Positions 6,471-6,547 of a stretch of DNA of 6,547 nucleotides are shown here, piece by piece. How positions within the stretch are numbered: the first letter of the stretch is position 1; each line of letters opens with the position of its first letter. The DNA is taken from NCBI GenBank assembly GCA_003695015.1, contig RFJD01000519.1, forward strand, positions 1 to 6,547, in the 5' to 3' direction. The notes under the pieces are model-generated. The model made no database searches. It saw only the letters and a program-made list of their open reading frames with translations, and was not told where the DNA came from. A program made the position numbers and the translations under genes. The DNA comes from Verrucomicrobiota bacterium (GTDB lineage Bacteria; Verrucomicrobiota; Verrucomicrobiia; Limisphaerales; J093).

Positions 6471-6547
6471 GCAGGTTTCCGGCCTGCAGATGCCGGGGTG
6501 GGGGAGCTGGCGGGCTCGGGCGCTTGCGTCGTGGGGTGCTGCCGCCC
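6471..6547. repeat. Repeat unit 4 (cut by window end)
   Basis: Only the first 77 bp are in the window. The small hairpin is GCAGGT 6471-6476 / GCCTGC 6482-6487, with one T-G wobble. The unit ends inside arm 1, so at least one more partial hairpin, and perhaps more copies, lie to the right. Confidence 0.88.

Larger units (their letters stand above)
6112..6547. repeat. Tandem repeat array, 120-bp period, about 3.6 copies, continues past the window
   Basis: Units start at 6112, 6232, 6351 and 6471 (lengths 120, 119, 120, then 77 cut by the window end). A 40-nt block is identical in the three complete copies (6196-6235, 6315-6354, 6435-6474). A second block, GCGCTTGCGTCGTGG, is identical in all four copies (starting 6161, 6280, 6400, 6520). 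Copies 2 and 3 differ by about eight substitutions and one single-base gap. The 5' half of copy 1 is much more diverged, as expected at the edge of an array. Each complete unit holds a perfect 7-bp hairpin GCGCCGG-AGGG-CCGGCGC and further pairing arms. The array is non-coding on present evidence: the 119-bp copy breaks any shared reading frame. It resembles in style GC-rich intergenic repeats that I associate with Verrucomicrobiota, but that is memory and unchecked. Confidence 0.95.

Noticed and set aside
6112..6547. CRISPR array
   Set aside because: Units are contiguous 120-bp copies with no unique spacers between short repeats, and there are no cas genes in the window.
6112..6547. Integron attC-like (VCR-like) repeats, suggested by ~120-bp size and inverted symmetry
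   Set aside because: No RYYYAAC/GTTRRRY core sites were found and no cassettes lie between the copies.

Overview
This is a GC-rich window, roughly 70% by eye, with every recognisable gene on the minus strand. In transcription order (right to left) the genes are dapF, dapA, dapB, folK, uvrB and the 5' part of a gene for a secreted SGNH/GDSL-hydrolase-like protein that runs off the left edge. The gaps are short (21, 28, 44, 103 and 33 nt), and no terminator-like stem with a T-tract is visible between genes, so I read the block as one probable transcription unit. The proteins look chromosomal, bacterial and intact, with active-site residues in place. The GC-rich composition, the near absence of Shine-Dalgarno sequences, the dapF-dapA-dapB grouping and the style of the intergenic repeats are compatible with a Verrucomicrobiota/Opitutae-like bacterium. 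That placement is a guess from memory and was not tested.

Region by region. Positions 1-728 hold the N-terminal 242 codons of the exported protein. Positions 762-2819 encode complete UvrB, the damage-verifying helicase-like subunit of nucleotide excision repair. Positions 2923-3465 encode FolK (HPPK) of folate synthesis. Positions 3510-4262, 4291-5187 and 5209-6018 encode DapB, DapA and DapF of the lysine/meso-diaminopimelate pathway. Positions 6019-6111 are a non-coding leader with an imperfect inverted repeat. From 6112 to the right edge lies a tandem array with a period of 120 bp (one copy of 119), about 3.6 copies, still continuing at the window end.

DapA condenses pyruvate with aspartate semialdehyde, DapB reduces the product, and DapF epimerises LL-DAP to meso-DAP for peptidoglycan and lysine. 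The middle (aminotransferase or acylase) steps are not encoded here and must lie elsewhere. FolK and UvrB are housekeeping genes with no direct biochemical link to DAP synthesis.

The part that ordinary annotation does not explain is the array at 6112-6547. Each complete unit can fold into the same three-way-junction shape, and several copy-to-copy differences keep the base pairing. No new enzyme system or defence system is visible in the window.
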